64,000 nucleotides of DNA from Phymatolithon calcareum (taxonomy: Eukaryota > Rhodophyta > Florideophyceae > Hapalidiales): NCBI GenBank assembly GCA_977006965.1, contig OZ345353.1, positions 1,178,001 through 1,242,000 on the forward strand, in the 5' to 3' direction. The notes below the pieces were generated by a model. That model did not search any database and was not told the origin of the DNA. It saw nothing but the letters and a program-made list of their open reading frames with translations. Both the position numbers and the translations under genes were made by a program. Positions 63,421 through 64,000 of the stretch are shown one piece after another. Position 1 is the first letter of the stretch, and every line of letters begins with the position of its first letter.

Positions 63421-64000
63421 CGGAAAGAGCGCGATAGGAATGCTCATATCTAGTCCCTCTTGCTGGCAATTTGTACATGAATTTGAATTAATCTAAATTC
63501 AGATCCGCGTGCTGTACTGTATCACAAAACCATCTCTAAATAGAATGCCAATTGAGTCGAAGCGGCATTTTTGAGTGCGTACAGCAGTGTGCGCATACTG
63601 CATACAGTAGAACTTCTGCCCCTGATGTACTTTGGCGGAAGAGATCGTTATTGGATTTTGGGAGCCGGCGGTCCTCTCGTATACATGTCATCAAGGTTAT
63701 TTTTCCATGGGCACGTATGGAGACCTCTATCGGCTTGGTGAGAAAGATATCAGAGCTGTGTCTGGTTGCGCATATGTTGATGGCGCATATGCGATTTGAA
63801 GGGCTTGGTGCTACTTCCTCCTCTGCAAATGTCATGAGTGTGTGCGTCGAGCCAGCGAAGCACGTATAATGTGGCTTCTAGCGAGACAGTTTTATATACG
63901 AAGAATGATCGCCCTGTACCTGATATTGAATTGTGGATTAAAGCAGTTGCGCACGCAAGCCAAGATGGTACAATAGATACTGCACTGTGAATCGTATTTA
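63421..64000. other. Unassigned DNA at the right edge
   Basis: Overlapping frames of about 100 codons on both strands (63536-63869) show no domain, and no repeat from the window is evident. Confidence 0.35.

Noticed and set aside
1-64000. CRISPR array, prophage, biosynthetic or defence cluster
   Set aside because: There are no regularly spaced repeats, phage proteins or gene clusters. All repeats have retrotransposon or DNA-transposon character and the window is eukaryotic.

Overview
This is a repeat-dominated stretch of nuclear DNA from a eukaryote. It carries non-LTR (LINE) retrotransposons, solo LTRs, hAT and pogo/Tigger-type DNA transposons, tRNA-related SINEs and a TIR miniature element, with no operons, ribosome-binding sites or bacterial or phage genes. 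The styles of the DDE_1 (pogo) and BED-hAT transposases, together with intron-free genes carrying a zf-4CXXC_R1 finger, suggest a protist or alga. A red alga or a stramenopile/oomycete would fit, but the sequence does not settle the lineage. Almost every transposon frame is broken by indels and nonsense codons, so most of the window is decaying mobile DNA.

Layout. 0-2.7 kb: an LTR-like promoter with heat-shock-element-like repeats, then a solo LTR with a perfect 5-bp target duplication and a truncated inverted copy. 3.9-5.9 kb: a BED-finger hAT element (hAT-1). 6.0-12.5 kb: a nested transposon block. A solo LTR is split by a 1.5-kb pogo deletion derivative; after it come a LINE fragment, a 371-bp TIR element, and a LINE tail split by a 3.1-kb pogo element that itself holds a 148-bp retroposon. 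12.5-19.5 kb: two tRNA-related SINE copies, LINE tails and mostly unassignable DNA. 20.1-21.7 kb: an open 493-codon hAT transposase (hAT-2). 22-24, 27.3, 41.6-43.3 and 60.5-61.7 kb: 5'-truncated copies of LINE family A. 29.8-30.5 kb: a 236-codon open frame joining a low-complexity N-terminus to a LINE-A-like C-terminal region. 32.2-38.5 kb: a nearly complete family A LINE (ORF1, endonuclease, reverse transcriptase, C-terminal domain) carrying two solo LTRs in ORF1 and a GC-rich 340-bp insert in the endonuclease. 39.5-40.4 kb: an internally deleted hAT-1 derivative. 44.2-45.3 kb: a family C LINE split by a short LINE insertion. 46-47 kb: two family B LINE copies joined at repeated 14-mers. 51.0-55.0 kb: two divergent intronless paralogues with a zf-4CXXC_R1 (CDCA7-type) finger, the best candidates for host genes. 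55.9-63.4 kb: further LINE fragments.

The best-supported new observations are the dated nesting events, each backed by a target-site duplication and often by an uninterrupted paralogous copy. The others are the 34-bp-TIR element, the hAT-1 deletion derivative, the chimeric LINE-tail frame next to a 42-bp-arm palindrome, and the paired zf-4CXXC_R1 genes with a shared N-terminal motif. I see no RNA gene, CRISPR array or biosynthetic or defence cluster.
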